Origin: Novipirellula artificiosorum
GTDB lineage: Bacteria > Planctomycetota > Planctomycetia > Pirellulales > Pirellulaceae
Direction: 5' to 3'
NCBI RefSeq assembly: GCF_007860135.1
Contig: NZ_SJPV01000009.1
Location: 248,001-312,000, forward strand
DNA: 64,000 nt
Both the position numbers and the translations under genes were made by a program. Shown here one piece after another: positions 8,101-16,471 of the stretch; positions within the stretch are counted from its first letter, which is position 1; each line of letters begins with the position of its first letter. The notes under the pieces were generated by a model that did no database searches, was not told the origin of the DNA, and was given only the letters and a program-made list of their open reading frames with translations.

Positions 8101-10801
8101 TTTGTCTCTCGCCCTACTGCCTGTTGACGAGAGTCAACTCGAATATCTACGAGATCAACTTCTCGTCTGTTCGCTGACCCAGTTCCCAGTCCTGCGAACA
8201 GGATTGCTGCCTCACAAAGACAAGCTGGTCGAAACGCTGTGGATCGTGGCGAAAGATGAAGAGCAAGAAGCTGTGGTACGTTTTCAGGCGGCAGCGACCT
8301 TGGCGGAGTACGCCCCCGACGATGAACGCTGGCGGGCGACGGCTCCGTTTGTCTGCGCACATTTGACGAGTGCCGTTTCGTCCGTTTACCTCGGCCCGTG
8401 GCGCGAACTTTTGCAACCGGCGAGCAAGCCATTGATGGAGCCACTCACCGCCATTCATGCCGATCGCTCCGTTAGTGGAAAGCGGCGAGAAGCTGCAGCG
8501 TTTGCCCTGTCGGACTATCTGCGAGAGCAACCCGACAAGCTGGTGGATGTGGTCTTGGTAGCTGATGAATTGGCCGAGTTCACCTTGTTGTCCAATGCGC
8601 TGACCCCACACGCCGCCACGGTGCAGCAGAGGTTGCTGGAGGAAATGCGGGCATTGCTTCCTGTCGAACTCGACAAGACCAACGAACACCTCGCAGAATC
8701 AGATCAGATACTTCGAGACGCTCACTGGAAACGCCAATCGTTGGCCGCGGTGACACTTGTGCATCTCGGAGTTGGTGACGAGGTTTGGGCGCTGCTGAAG
8801 CTAACGCCTGATCCCTCGCTACGAAGCTTCGTGATCCACCATCTGGGTAAGTTGGGCACGAATCACAACACACTCGCTGCCCGATTGAATAGGGAGAGTG
8901 ACGTTTCGGTTCGCAAAGGGTTGGTTCAGAGTCTGGGAGGGCTGAATGCGGCGATGTTGCCGGCGTCCGACCGCAACCGCATCGCTGCGCAATTGAAATC
9001 GCTGTATGTCACCGACCTCGATTCCGGCATCCACGGTTCGGCCTCGTGGACGTTGCGGCAATGGGGCATACCGTTGCCAAGGTTGCCTGTCTGCGAACCC
9101 ACGTTGAATGAAGGACAGTTAGCTCGGGCTGCGAAGCTGAATGCGGAAGTCGACGAGATCCGACAACGGATCACCACCGATGAGCAAGCCGGGCTTCTTG
9201 CCCGACAAGCCGCCTGGGAACGGCAATTGCGAGAGCAAGCAGCGCCATCACTGGATTCACTCAAGGAGGGACTGGTGGCCCATTACCCACTGGATGAAAC
9301 CGAAGGCAGAGAAACAGCGAACGCGGTCGAGGGCCAGCCAGTCGGAATCTATGAGGGACAGGGCCAGCCGGAGTGGAAACAGGGCGTTGTCCGTAATGCG
9401 ATACGACTCGACGGCAAGGGCGGACACATTCGTTGCGGCCAAATATTCAACCCTGACCGCGGGGATGCATTTTCATATGGGTGCTGGGTATTCAGTGAAA
9501 ACCAGGGCCGGTATGCCACCTTGATCGGCAAAATGGATTCAGCGAAAAACTTGCGTGGCTTCGATTTATTTTTGGATGCTTCTGGGCGCATGGAGGTTCA
9601 TTTCAAACATCACTACCCAAGTAATTTTTTAAAGACGATGTCCGTCGATTCACTTCCGCCAGGTCAGTGGCACCATGTCATGATGACCTACGACGGTTCA
9701 TCAACCGCTGCCGGTGTGATGCTCTATCTTGATGGCCAACCGATCGACACCAAAGTCGTCACCGAGAGCTTGTCAGACACGATCCAGAACGATGCTCCAC
9801 TGAACATCGGGATGCGTGACATACAGTACCCGTTTTTGGGCGCTATCGACGATATGCGAATCTACAATCGCCTCCTAAGCGACGGCGAAGTGCAGCAGTT
9901 GTACGCAACGGGACTGCGGGCGTTAGCGGGCGTGGCGACTGAAACTCGCACGACCGAACAGCAGGCCCTGCTGTCAGCGGCGTACCGTCCACAGGATGAA
10001 CCGCTGCAACGCCTTGAAAATCAGCTTGCCGCATCTGAGACCGCATTGAGTGAAGCCCGCTGGAACGGTGTTCGCCGCTGGTACGTTAATGGTCAGGGCC
10101 AGACGATGGCGGTGATCCCGAACCCTGCGGCTTCAAGTGAGAGTTCGATCAATTACAGCTTTGCGATTGCCAGCCATGAGGTGACGGTGGCCGAGTTTCG
10201 CCGGTTTCGAGGCGACATTGCTGCTGATGAAACCAATGCCCCCACGGAGGACTGCCCGGTCCACAAGGTCAGTTGGTACGATGCCGCTGCCTACTGCAAC
10301 TGGCTGAGTCAGCAGGAAGGAATTCCGGAACATCAGTGGGTATACGAGCCGACAGAGAATGGGCAATATGCGGACGGAATGTTGATTCGAGAGAATGCAT
10401 TGGAGTTGACGGGCTACCGCCTGCCTACCGAAGCGGAATGGGAACACGCGGGCCGAGCGGGTAGCACCGGCACTTATGGTTTCGGGGAATCGTTGTCGCT
10501 GCTGGAACGGTACGCCCGTTACGATCACAGTTCGTCTAGTCGCAGACACTCGGTTGAATCGTTGCTGCCGAACACCTTGGGACTGTTTGACATACACGGC
10601 AACGTTTGGGAATGGACTCAAACTTCACTGTCGGGTTCAATCTCCCCGGTGAGAGACGATGGTACCCGTTTATTGCGTGGCGGCTCGTTCCTCTATTCTT
10701 CGTTGAACGTCAGTTTCGCCAATCGCACCAGCCTCCAGCCGACGTATAGGGACCGCTACGGTGGTTTCCGTCCGTCGAGAACTCTCCTCTTCTCCCATTA
10801 A
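5153..10801 (+). CDS. Ser/Thr protein kinase with STAND NTPase, HEAT-like, LamG and FGE-sulfatase domains
   Basis: I chose GTG 5153 (VTDPRFSDLS), preceded by GAGGGA, over ATG 5087, giving about 1,882 residues. The protein kinase domain (about 130-390) has the glycine loop GQGGFGIVYK, VAIK, HRDVKPGN, DFGLA and GTPAYMSPEQA. A STAND-type NTPase follows (about 450-800) with Walker A GPSGCGKSS and Walker B VLIVLDRFEQW. One membrane helix lies near 902-925, then HEAT-like helical repeats (950-1340) and a LamG/concanavalin-like domain (1372-1582). The C-terminus is an FGE-sulfatase (SUMF1-like) domain (1644-1880) with YRLPTEAEWE, HGNVWEWT and RLLRGGSF. It is probably an inner-membrane kinase with extracytoplasmic sensing domains. 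The divergent ECF sigma gene is its likely partner (inference). Fragments of paralogues follow directly. Confidence 0.93.
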   Translation: MTDPRFSDLSTEELRIVDAACKAFEEDFAQQRSTLEQHLAQGTIRIRSVLFEELLAIEIELRARGGSLPPIASYETRFPDRKEQIQSVFQRIADQSLQTRELSAANSKSKIQLHPSGADLQIPDSIGRFRIDEVLGQGGFGIVYKARDEGLERAVAIKVPRARFLSLSQNETEAKIVAKLDHPNIVPVYELGSDEDFPFYIVSKYIDGFSLAQQIKLGQVGNAFAAAELIATVAQALHYAHEQGLVHRDVKPGNILMDGDGNPFVIDFGLALREQDIGEGPKHAGTPAYMSPEQARGEGHRVDRRSDVFSLGAVLYQLLAGQLPFHGETKAELLDQVTNGESKPLRQHDASLPKELERICTKAMAKRVTERYPSARDFAEDLRLFLAENPALARGSANGGLAGKVSESQSSTPPSSPDSATASSGAVGLGSSGSQAISIVPKGLRSFDASDADFFLDLLPGPRDREGLPDSLRFWKTHIEETDPDHTFSVGLIYGPSGCGKSSFVKAGLMPRLSNEVDVVYIEASPAESETRLLHGLWKQYPALRGIDSLKEALTALRRGRGVPVGKKVLIVLDRFEQWLHAKKEEEYTDLVEALRQCDGGRVQCIMLVRDDFWLAVSRFLHELEVRLVEGHNTALVDLFDLKHARKVLAAFGRAFGRLPKTFGETTKAQKKFLQQATVGLAVDGKVICVRLALFADMMKDKLWVPATLKELGGTKGVGVKFLEEVFSAPSANPSHRLHQKAARAVLKDLLPDYGTDIKGTMRSHAELMEASGYGDRPHDFDDLIKILDSEIRLITPTDPEGNGANDQYVTQAPKGQLYFQLTHDYLVHSLRDWLTRKQKETASGRAELKLFDAALLWNAEPKNRFLPSWWENLNIRLFTDKRKWTEPQRNMMAKAGRTHGIRTGMVALLLVAASFIGLSIRQSVVESQHLTRATALVGSLGSADIAQVPSVISDLNQHREWADSLLKAKLATASDGSSEKLHLSLALLPVDESQLEYLRDQLLVCSLTQFPVLRTGLLPHKDKLVETLWIVAKDEEQEAVVRFQAAATLAEYAPDDERWRATAPFVCAHLTSAVSSVYLGPWRELLQPASKPLMEPLTAIHADRSVSGKRREAAAFALSDYLREQPDKLVDVVLVADELAEFTLLSNALTPHAATVQQRLLEEMRALLPVELDKTNEHLAESDQILRDAHWKRQSLAAVTLVHLGVGDEVWALLKLTPDPSLRSFVIHHLGKLGTNHNTLAARLNRESDVSVRKGLVQSLGGLNAAMLPASDRNRIAAQLKSLYVTDLDSGIHGSASWTLRQWGIPLPRLPVCEPTLNEGQLARAAKLNAEVDEIRQRITTDEQAGLLARQAAWERQLREQAAPSLDSLKEGLVAHYPLDETEGRETANAVEGQPVGIYEGQGQPEWKQGVVRNAIRLDGKGGHIRCGQIFNPDRGDAFSYGCWVFSENQGRYATLIGKMDSAKNLRGFDLFLDASGRMEVHFKHHYPSNFLKTMSVDSLPPGQWHHVMMTYDGSSTAAGVMLYLDGQPIDTKVVTESLSDTIQNDAPLNIGMRDIQYPFLGAIDDMRIYNRLLSDGEVQQLYATGLRALAGVATETRTTEQQALLSAAYRPQDEPLQRLENQLAASETALSEARWNGVRRWYVNGQGQTMAVIPNPAASSESSINYSFAIASHEVTVAEFRRFRGDIAADETNAPTEDCPVHKVSWYDAAAYCNWLSQQEGIPEHQWVYEPTENGQYADGMLIRENALELTGYRLPTEAEWEHAGRAGSTGTYGFGESLSLLERYARYDHSSSSRRHSVESLLPNTLGLFDIHGNVWEWTQTSLSGSISPVRDDGTRLLRGGSFLYSSLNVSFANRTSLQPTYRDRYGGFRPSRTLLFSH

Positions 10802-10821
10802 GACCGTTAGCCTTTACCCAA

Positions 10822-12045
10822 CGTTACGAACAGGAAGCCGACGTCTCGATCAAACGGGCCTTGCTGTTGTGCCTGGGCGGATTGGACGTGACGCAGTTGC
10901 CTCCCGTGCAACGCGATCGTCTGTGCGATCAATTTGCCGAGGTCTATCGCAACCATCCCGACGCCGGGATTCATGGGGCGGCAAGATGGATGCTGACAAA
11001 GTGGGGGAAAGGCGAACAAATCGTTTCGATCGATCAAGAGTTGCGGCAATCGGAAGAGCAAATTCAAAACGCAACCGACGATCCACGTCAATGGTTCGTA
11101 AACGGGCAAGGCCAGACGTTTGTGATCCTTGAGGCCGATCAAGTCGCGTGGAATAAGACGATTCCCGACGAGGCCAGCGTGCACGGTCACCTCAAAGACG
11201 GGATGACGCGCGAGGAAAAGGAGTCATTGGGATGGTACGATACGCCGATAGCTAACGCGGAAACGCGCGACTGGAAAGGGCGGCGATTCCTGCGTGCGCA
11301 GCGACGGATCGAAAGGCGTTTCGCCATTGCGACAACAGAAGTAACCAGGGCACAGTTTGAAACGTTTGAACAAAACGCTGACTACGTACTTCGCGAAAAT
11401 CGTGAAATGAAACTTCAGAGGATGAAAGGATTACTCCCCAGCGAAGACCAGCCAATATACCTGTCTTGGTTTCAGGCTGCCCATTATTGCAACTGGCTGA
11501 GTGCAAGCGAAGGCATTCCAGAGGACCAATGGTGTTATGAGAAAAATGCCGCCAACGAATTCCATGAACGAATGAGGGCCAAGGATCATTTCTTGGAATT
11601 GCAAGGCTATCGTTTGCCGACCGAAGCGGAGTGGGAATTCGCCTGTGCCGCTGGTGCAAAGACACATCGTTACTGGGGCAATTCCGAAATTTTGTTGACA
11701 GATTACGCCTGGTGTGAATCAAATGCAGACGGACGTTCTTGGCCCGTGGCAAGCCTGAAGCCAAACGATTTCGGTTTGTTCGATATGCACGGCAATCTAT
11801 ACGAATACTGCTTCGATTACTACTTAAGAGATTTGGTGAGCGGGGAGGATTCTCCGAGTACGCGTCCCTGCCTGCTCGGGGATTGTAGGGTCAGCAAAGG
11901 CTCGAGCTTCGATAGGCCAATAGGTTGGTGTTCTACAGAAGCCAGAATTCACTTTGACGAGTGTAACAAATCGTACCCAAAACCAGGATCAGGATTTCGT
12001 CCGGTCAGGACCTATTTTCCCCGAGCGTCTGCGGACTCTCGATGA
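10822..12045 (+). pseudogene. Fragment of a paralogous kinase gene: late HEAT region plus FGE-sulfatase domain
   Basis: This open frame has no proper start. It begins abruptly with sequence (ESDVSVRKGLVQSLGGL-like, here EADVSIKRALLLCLGGL) matching the late HEAT region of the preceding kinase, runs through DAGIHGAARWML, and ends in a full FGE-sulfatase domain (VNGQGQTF, YRLPTEAEWEFACAAG, DMHGNLYEYC, GFRPVRT). The LamG domain is absent, and the kinase and NTPase parts are missing. The homologous part starts about 10 codons after the stop of the intact kinase gene. I read it as the 3' end of a tandem paralogue that lost its 5' two-thirds by deletion. Expression as a short secreted FGE protein cannot be excluded, but no signal peptide is present. 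Confidence 0.75.
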
Positions 12046-12358
12046 TTCCTATGCGAAGCTGCATGCAGCCGTCGAGACGCTTTCAACGGCGGATGAGTCG
12101 GTGCTGCCATTCCTGCAGCAGCAATTGCTGACGGTCACTGCTCAAGAGTTTCAACGTGTTCGCGATTCTCTCGAAGAGCACAAAAGCAAATTCATTGCCG
12201 ACTATTGGGAGACCACCAAAAAGAGCGACTCTTCTGCTCTTCGTTTCCACGCAGCCTGTGCCCTGGCGACCTATGACCCGTCGATTGCATACTGGGAGAA
12301 CGAGGATTTCTGTCAGTTTCTAACCGAACAATTGGTAAACGTGCCGCCTGCTGATTTA
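12023..12358 (+). pseudogene. Second kinase-paralogue fragment: early HEAT region
   Basis: In a different frame that overlaps the end of the preceding fragment, about 112 residues (from LRTLDDSYAKL to VNVPPADL) match the segment just after the membrane helix in the intact kinase. Compare SALRFHAACALATYDPSIAYW with EAVVRFQAAATLAEYAPDDERW. There is no start codon with a ribosome-binding site and no downstream domain; the frame runs into unrelated sequence. It is a remnant of another copy in a collapsed tandem array. Confidence 0.65.
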
Positions 12359-12643
12359 CCTGACTGCCATGGGAGTTTCAAGTCCTATTCGAAAAATTTT
12401 TGCGATTGCGTACATTCCTTGTTCCACCGGCTGGTGGTTTTCAGAAAGGGTCGTAGGAGTATCGACCGATCCCATGTGAGGATCCTCTCTGACGTTGGTG
12501 ATCACGTTATCGCCATACAGGTAATACATAAGAGGGACGACCCCAAACTGCCGTATCAGGCGGTGATGATCCGTCAGAGCGCCACGCACCGGAAAGGCAG
12601 AGATGCCGCGGCCGACGAAGGCGGTGTGGATCCTCACACAGGC

Positions 12644-14239
12644 TTAGGGTCGATCCCCAGATTTAATTGTATTGGTTTTGTCTATCTCATTGTCGTTGAT
12701 TCCTAAACGGGCAAGGACTGCGGTAAGGAGTTCGCCAAGTCCGACCTCGCGACGTTTTCGAGATGCTTTTTGGCGCAGCACTTCCGCAACAACTTTTGCT
12801 TCATGACCTTTCGCATATTCGGGCAGTTGCTCTACCGCTTTGCTTAGATCAGCGAGCACTTGGTCCAAGGGCGTCTCATGGAGGCGGTGAAACTCACGGA
12901 GCTTTTCTAGAATCGAATCGGGCGCGCGGAATGCCGGGTGTCTCATTGGTTGGTCACCAGCAAGGCAAGCGAATGCAAGACGCGTGAACTTCTTGGTCGT
13001 TTTGACTCGACTAGCTCGGACCGCGACTCCGCGTGCAAGATCCTGCTCGGCAAGACCGCGATAGTGGGCGCAGTGACAAGCGAGATTGTCAGCGATCCTC
13101 ATCAGTGCGCATCGCAAACGTCGATTGGCTTGGCGGATGATCGGCCCACTTGTGTCAGTCTGGTCGCTTTGGTGCCGGCACGGGAATAGTCCACTTCGTC
13201 CTGTGATTGCGTTTGCGTTTGCGTACGCATCAATCGGTCCCATCTCTCCAGCCAAGTCGGCTGCAGAAACAACATTGATTCCAGGAATCGACATTAGACG
13301 AACGTAGGGCGTTTGAACCAACTCACCTGCAAGAACTCGCTCAATTGAAGTGATTTGGCGTTGAATCTGCCGAAACAGCTCTTCTAAATCAGTCCAGATT
13401 GCGTGGTGGACAGCGCCATCTTTGACCATCTGATTCTTTTCCTGAGACGCCCAGGCAAGAACCTTGTCAATGGTGCGTTGCTGGCATCGGATCCCTTGTT
13501 TACGCAGCCGCTTGCAGATTCCCGTCTGGCCGAGCTTCACAATCTTCGCTGGGGACTCGCAGCAACGGCCGATGCCCATAGCAATTCGGTGCTCGAGTAA
13601 TCGATCAAATAGAACTGAGTAACCTGGCATCGAAAGATGTAAATGTTCTCGCACCTGGCATGCAAGCGATGACGCCTTCTCGACGAGGTTGCGCCGGTGA
13701 CGCACTCTCAGTTGTAACTCACGGTAAGGCGATTGCAGCTCTCGCTCACAAAGACCAAATCCAGCGACAGCAGCGCGGTGTTGCGCGTGAAGATCGGTTT
13801 CATCTGTCTTGTTGCCTGGGTCGGCAGGCATCCGGTATTGCTTCGTCGCAAACGGATGAACAACACGTGTTTCGAATCCTGCACTGGAGAAAGCATGCTT
13901 GGGCGCCAGATGGTAGTTCCCTGTTCGTTCTACAACCACGATGAGATCGCGTATGTCATTTTGCTTTTGAGATTGTTGAATCTGAGCGATAGCAGCTTTG
14001 AAGTGACCTGACTGATGCTCAAGAGTTTGTGGCGCGATGAGCAGCTTTCCAAAGTAGTCAGCCATCATCCACTCGGATCGATGCTTGGCAGGATCAATGC
14101 ACACGATTGCGAATCTGTCACCGCCAACCTTCGCTACGCGAGGTCCAATCAGCCCGGATGGCTTTTGCAGATGAACCCGATTCTTTGATCTGCGCTTCGA
14201 TGGGCGTCGACGACGACTGCCAGTGAGTTTACCGGCCAT
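12644..14239 (-). CDS. IS110-family transposase (DEDD recombinase)
   Basis: I chose ATG 14239 (MAGKLTGSRRRRPSKRR), preceded by GGAGAG, giving 531 residues; the frame also opens further upstream without a good start. The N-terminal RuvC-like DEDD domain (roughly 45-200) shows CIDPAKHRSEW, VVVERTGNYH and the NKTDETDLHAQ motif. The C-terminal Transposase_20 part carries the helix-hairpin-helix LMSIPGINVVSAADLAGEMG. IS110 enzymes act through a Holliday-junction-like recombination and, in members studied so far, use a bridge RNA from the noncoding end. The gene looks intact. Its long basic N-terminal extension is noticeable. Confidence 0.93.
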   Translation of the reverse strand: MAGKLTGSRRRRPSKRRSKNRVHLQKPSGLIGPRVAKVGGDRFAIVCIDPAKHRSEWMMADYFGKLLIAPQTLEHQSGHFKAAIAQIQQSQKQNDIRDLIVVVERTGNYHLAPKHAFSSAGFETRVVHPFATKQYRMPADPGNKTDETDLHAQHRAAVAGFGLCERELQSPYRELQLRVRHRRNLVEKASSLACQVREHLHLSMPGYSVLFDRLLEHRIAMGIGRCCESPAKIVKLGQTGICKRLRKQGIRCQQRTIDKVLAWASQEKNQMVKDGAVHHAIWTDLEELFRQIQRQITSIERVLAGELVQTPYVRLMSIPGINVVSAADLAGEMGPIDAYANANAITGRSGLFPCRHQSDQTDTSGPIIRQANRRLRCALMRIADNLACHCAHYRGLAEQDLARGVAVRASRVKTTKKFTRLAFACLAGDQPMRHPAFRAPDSILEKLREFHRLHETPLDQVLADLSKAVEQLPEYAKGHEAKVVAEVLRQKASRKRREVGLGELLTAVLARLGINDNEIDKTNTIKSGDRP

Positions 14240-14480
14240 TAGACTCTCCAATTTGGGGAAAGGAAGCGAATCCTGAATTCTCCCAATCGCGATCCGTCGC
14301 GGCGATTCCAATCCCAAGAAAGGGATTTTCTCTCTTATAAGTGTCATACCAGGCCGACACCGGCAACCGAATATTGCACTCTCCTCGATCGATGAAACCA
14401 GATGCAGTTGGCTGAATGCCATTCGTGCAGGCGGAATGACCATACGGATGGAGCGGATCGAAATGCGGAATGTGTCAGCA
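14240..14480 (-). ncRNA. Candidate IS110 bridge-RNA region
   Basis: This noncoding end lies upstream of the transposase gene, where IS110-group elements carry the bridge RNA. It holds several small hairpins, for example AATCCC-AAGAAA-GGGATT and GCGA-TCCG-TCGC between about 14280 and 14330. No covariance or expression evidence is available here, so the call rests on position and local folding only. Confidence 0.3.
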
Positions 14481-14711
14481 AGTTTGAGACGACATGTTTT
14501 GCAATTTAGTGAATGGAGCCAGCGTTATCGGGTGCCAGCCCTCCGAAACCCCCATAAGCATCAAGTTAAGACATAGCCAAGTCGGCGCGATTTTTCGCCG
14601 CATCTCGCGCTACGCAGTGAGGAGGTTTCTGTGCGGCAACAACACAATCCCTTTCTGTAGACATGTTGACGTGTAGACGGGGGAAAGAACTCGGTGGCCC
14701 ACCAGCCAAGG

Positions 14712-14763
14712 TGATCAAGTTGATCATCTCATCACACGTGACAAAGTTTGATCAACTTGATCA
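14712..14763. repeat. Inverted repeat built from TTGATCAA palindromes
   Basis: TGATCAAGTTGATCA at 14712-14726 is matched in inverse orientation by TGATCAACTTGATCA at 14749-14763, separated by 22 nt. Each arm is itself nearly palindromic, and the right arm continues as tandem TTGATCAAC units to about 14770. The repeat overlaps the last codon and stop of the small HTH-like gene. It could be an operator, a partition-like site or a terminator stem. Confidence 0.55.
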
Positions 14764-15180
14764 ACTTGAATATCCTGTCTCGATTTGTCTCTCCTGCTCC
14801 CATTGCTTGAGCAGACGCATCGCTGCTCGGTTCCGTTCTTGCTGGCAGACGTAATCGCAACAACTTGGATACTTCGCTTGTAGCTCGGGGGACTTATCCC
14901 ATTTTGCTGCTTGCCTCCATCGCCAGCGTACGTCTTTGTTCGTCGCCACGGGGTAGGCGCCCGTTAGCATGGCCAGCGAATCGAGGACTTCGTGGGTGGC
15001 GTACTGTGTCTTTCGGTTAGCAAAGTCAGCGAGCTGTTGTAGGGAGCAGCCACACCATCGTGCGTATTGCCGAAGTGTTGGCATTGGCCTGCCTCCAGCC
15101 TGCCGGCTCTTCCGCTTGGCGGCGACTCGCAAGTCTTGGCGTATTGAGTCGGTGAGTGAGAGGGATTTTGAAGCGTTCAT
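14761..15180 (-). CDS. Small HTH-like protein (paralogue A)
   Basis: The 139-residue protein starts at ATG 15180, preceded by GAGG. Residues about 35-75 (TLRQYARWCGCSLQQLADFA, then HEVLDSLAMLTGAYPVAT) resemble a Cro/XRE-like helix-turn-helix and match the gene at 15645-16004. I do not recognise a named family. It lies outside the left attachment site of the neighbouring integrative element. A regulatory role for an older mobile element is plausible. A cluster of TTGATCAA repeats covers its 3' end. Confidence 0.6.
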   Translation of the reverse strand: MNASKSLSLTDSIRQDLRVAAKRKSRQAGGRPMPTLRQYARWCGCSLQQLADFANRKTQYATHEVLDSLAMLTGAYPVATNKDVRWRWRQAAKWDKSPELQAKYPSCCDYVCQQERNRAAMRLLKQWEQERQIETGYSS

Positions 15181-15644
15181 GAGCCTCGATCGATCAATAG
15201 AGAAGCGACGGGAATACTGGGCGAGGCGGAAATCACCATGCGACCAAACGTGTTGGGTTCTCGGTTTTCTGAGCCAATCCTGCGACTTCTTCGGTACATT
15301 TGCAACCATCTGCCGGTGAAAACGCGACACGAAACGATTTCGCCAGTTCTGCAGCCTCAAAATGGTGATGCGATGGTTACAAACCCCGAATCCTTGGTTT
15401 CAAACTTGCGTGACAGCAAACATTTGGCGACGCTTGAGACGACAAACCTTTGGTCCTACTGTTTGCGACACCGAATAAGCGAGGCAGTAAACGCGTTTTG
15501 ATGCTTGTGCGAAAAGTGGTGGAATTGAGCCAATTCCACCTGTTTTGGAAGGAGCAAAATACGGGGTATCGGAATCTGGTGGTAAACGGAGTTGTTTTCT
15601 CGAAAACAGAAAAGCACTTCGTCGCAGGCATTGCTTCGGGGTTT
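15181..15644. other. 464-nt stretch between the two HTH-like genes; no supported gene
   Basis: Short overlapping frames exist on both strands but none has a domain, a start with a ribosome-binding site or paralogue support. It separates two paralogous genes on the same strand. Confidence 0.5.
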
Positions 15645-16004
15645 CTACCGCAGAACGAAGTGGCGAACTCGAGGAAACTCGGCCCGTAACTCCGGCGACG
15701 CCATCCATATGTCGGCTTGTCGTAAACGAACCATTCGTTGCTCGCGTGTGGCCGAGGGGAACAGCCCAGTCAGTGCCGCGAGGTCGTCGACGATCTCATG
15801 CCCCAGACTTTTCGATTTGCCATTGGCGAACTTGCCGAGCAGTTGAGGCGTGCAGCCGCACCAACGGGCGTACTGGCTGATTGTCGGGTGCTCTTTTGAT
15901 TCATGATGACGACTGCCTTGGTGAGCACTGAGTCGGAGGATTTGCCGCAGGTCATGGACGATTGGGTGTATGGTTCGGATGGGGACATCAACGGACGTGG
16001 ACAT
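15645..16004 (-). CDS. Small HTH-like protein (paralogue B)
   Basis: The 119-residue protein starts at ATG 16004, with AGGTAAGA just upstream. Residues about 42-88 (TISQYARWCGCTPQLLGKFA, then GHEIVDDLAALTGLFPSAT) align without gaps to paralogue A. The shared part ends with a conserved tail in which SPELRAEFP matches SPELQAKYP. It is probably a DNA-binding regulator of a mobile element, but no family name is certain. Together the two genes suggest an old duplication in a decayed element to the left of the attachment site. Confidence 0.6.
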   Translation of the reverse strand: MSTSVDVPIRTIHPIVHDLRQILRLSAHQGSRHHESKEHPTISQYARWCGCTPQLLGKFANGKSKSLGHEIVDDLAALTGLFPSATREQRMVRLRQADIWMASPELRAEFPRVRHFVLR

Positions 16005-16290
16005 GGTCTTACCTGTGAAGAAAACTTGCTTAACGAACTCATCTTTAAAGATACAAGGATTGCTAGAAACACCAAAAAGATGGGTGGATGTTTGACGACG
16101 GGACTAGCTACCATCTAATTCGACAACCGAAGTTTCTGTCGGTGGATTGAAGCGATGTCCCCACTACACCACGAACCGCCACATAGAAGGTGTCGCTCCG
16201 AATCGTCCTAGGAGAGAACCGTCTACAAGCAAGCAGGCTACAGCAGCAATGGAACTCGAACGCCGGGCCCATTCGCATCCGATGTAGTGC

Positions 16291-16471
16291 CTACGCCTTT
16301 AGTGAAGCGACGATCGCTTCAAGATCCTCTATCGGAAGTGACGACTTTAGCAGTCGAGACAGCTGATCGATCCCCTCAATCGGCAGTGAGGCTTCCTGTG
16401 AGGTGTCGTCGGGGATGATGGCTAGAATCCCCGTGTTTTGGCCGACAATTCGTGTCCTAGTGGGACAGCTT
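16291..16471 (-). pseudogene. Detached 3' end of the resident integrase gene (left of attL)
   Basis: Read leftward through the 18-bp core in the frame AGC TGT CCC ACT AGG, the sequence stays open for 59 codons to TAG at 16291-16293 and ends LPIEDLEAIVASLKA. The remnant at 26422-26846 enters the same core in exactly this frame (LPLSCPTR). The two halves would join seamlessly if the 10-kb element were removed. The tail has the charged amphipathic look of planctomycete integrase C-termini. About 285 nt to its left (16005-16290) show no gene. Confidence 0.65.

Larger units (their letters stand above)
12640..14480 (-). mobile_element. IS110-family insertion sequence (ends not resolved)
   Basis: The element holds one leftward transposase gene plus an upstream noncoding end of about 240 nt. 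IS110 elements usually lack clear terminal inverted repeats and target duplications, and I found none, so both limits are approximate. It lies directly behind the decayed kinase fragments. The 285 nt between 12359 and 12643 contain no supported gene. Confidence 0.55.

Noticed and set aside
12356..12637. Leftward 93-codon frame between the kinase fragments and the IS110 element
   Set aside because: A middle stretch (GVVPLMYYLYGDNVITNV) looks protein-like, but there is no start signal and I could not tie it to any family.
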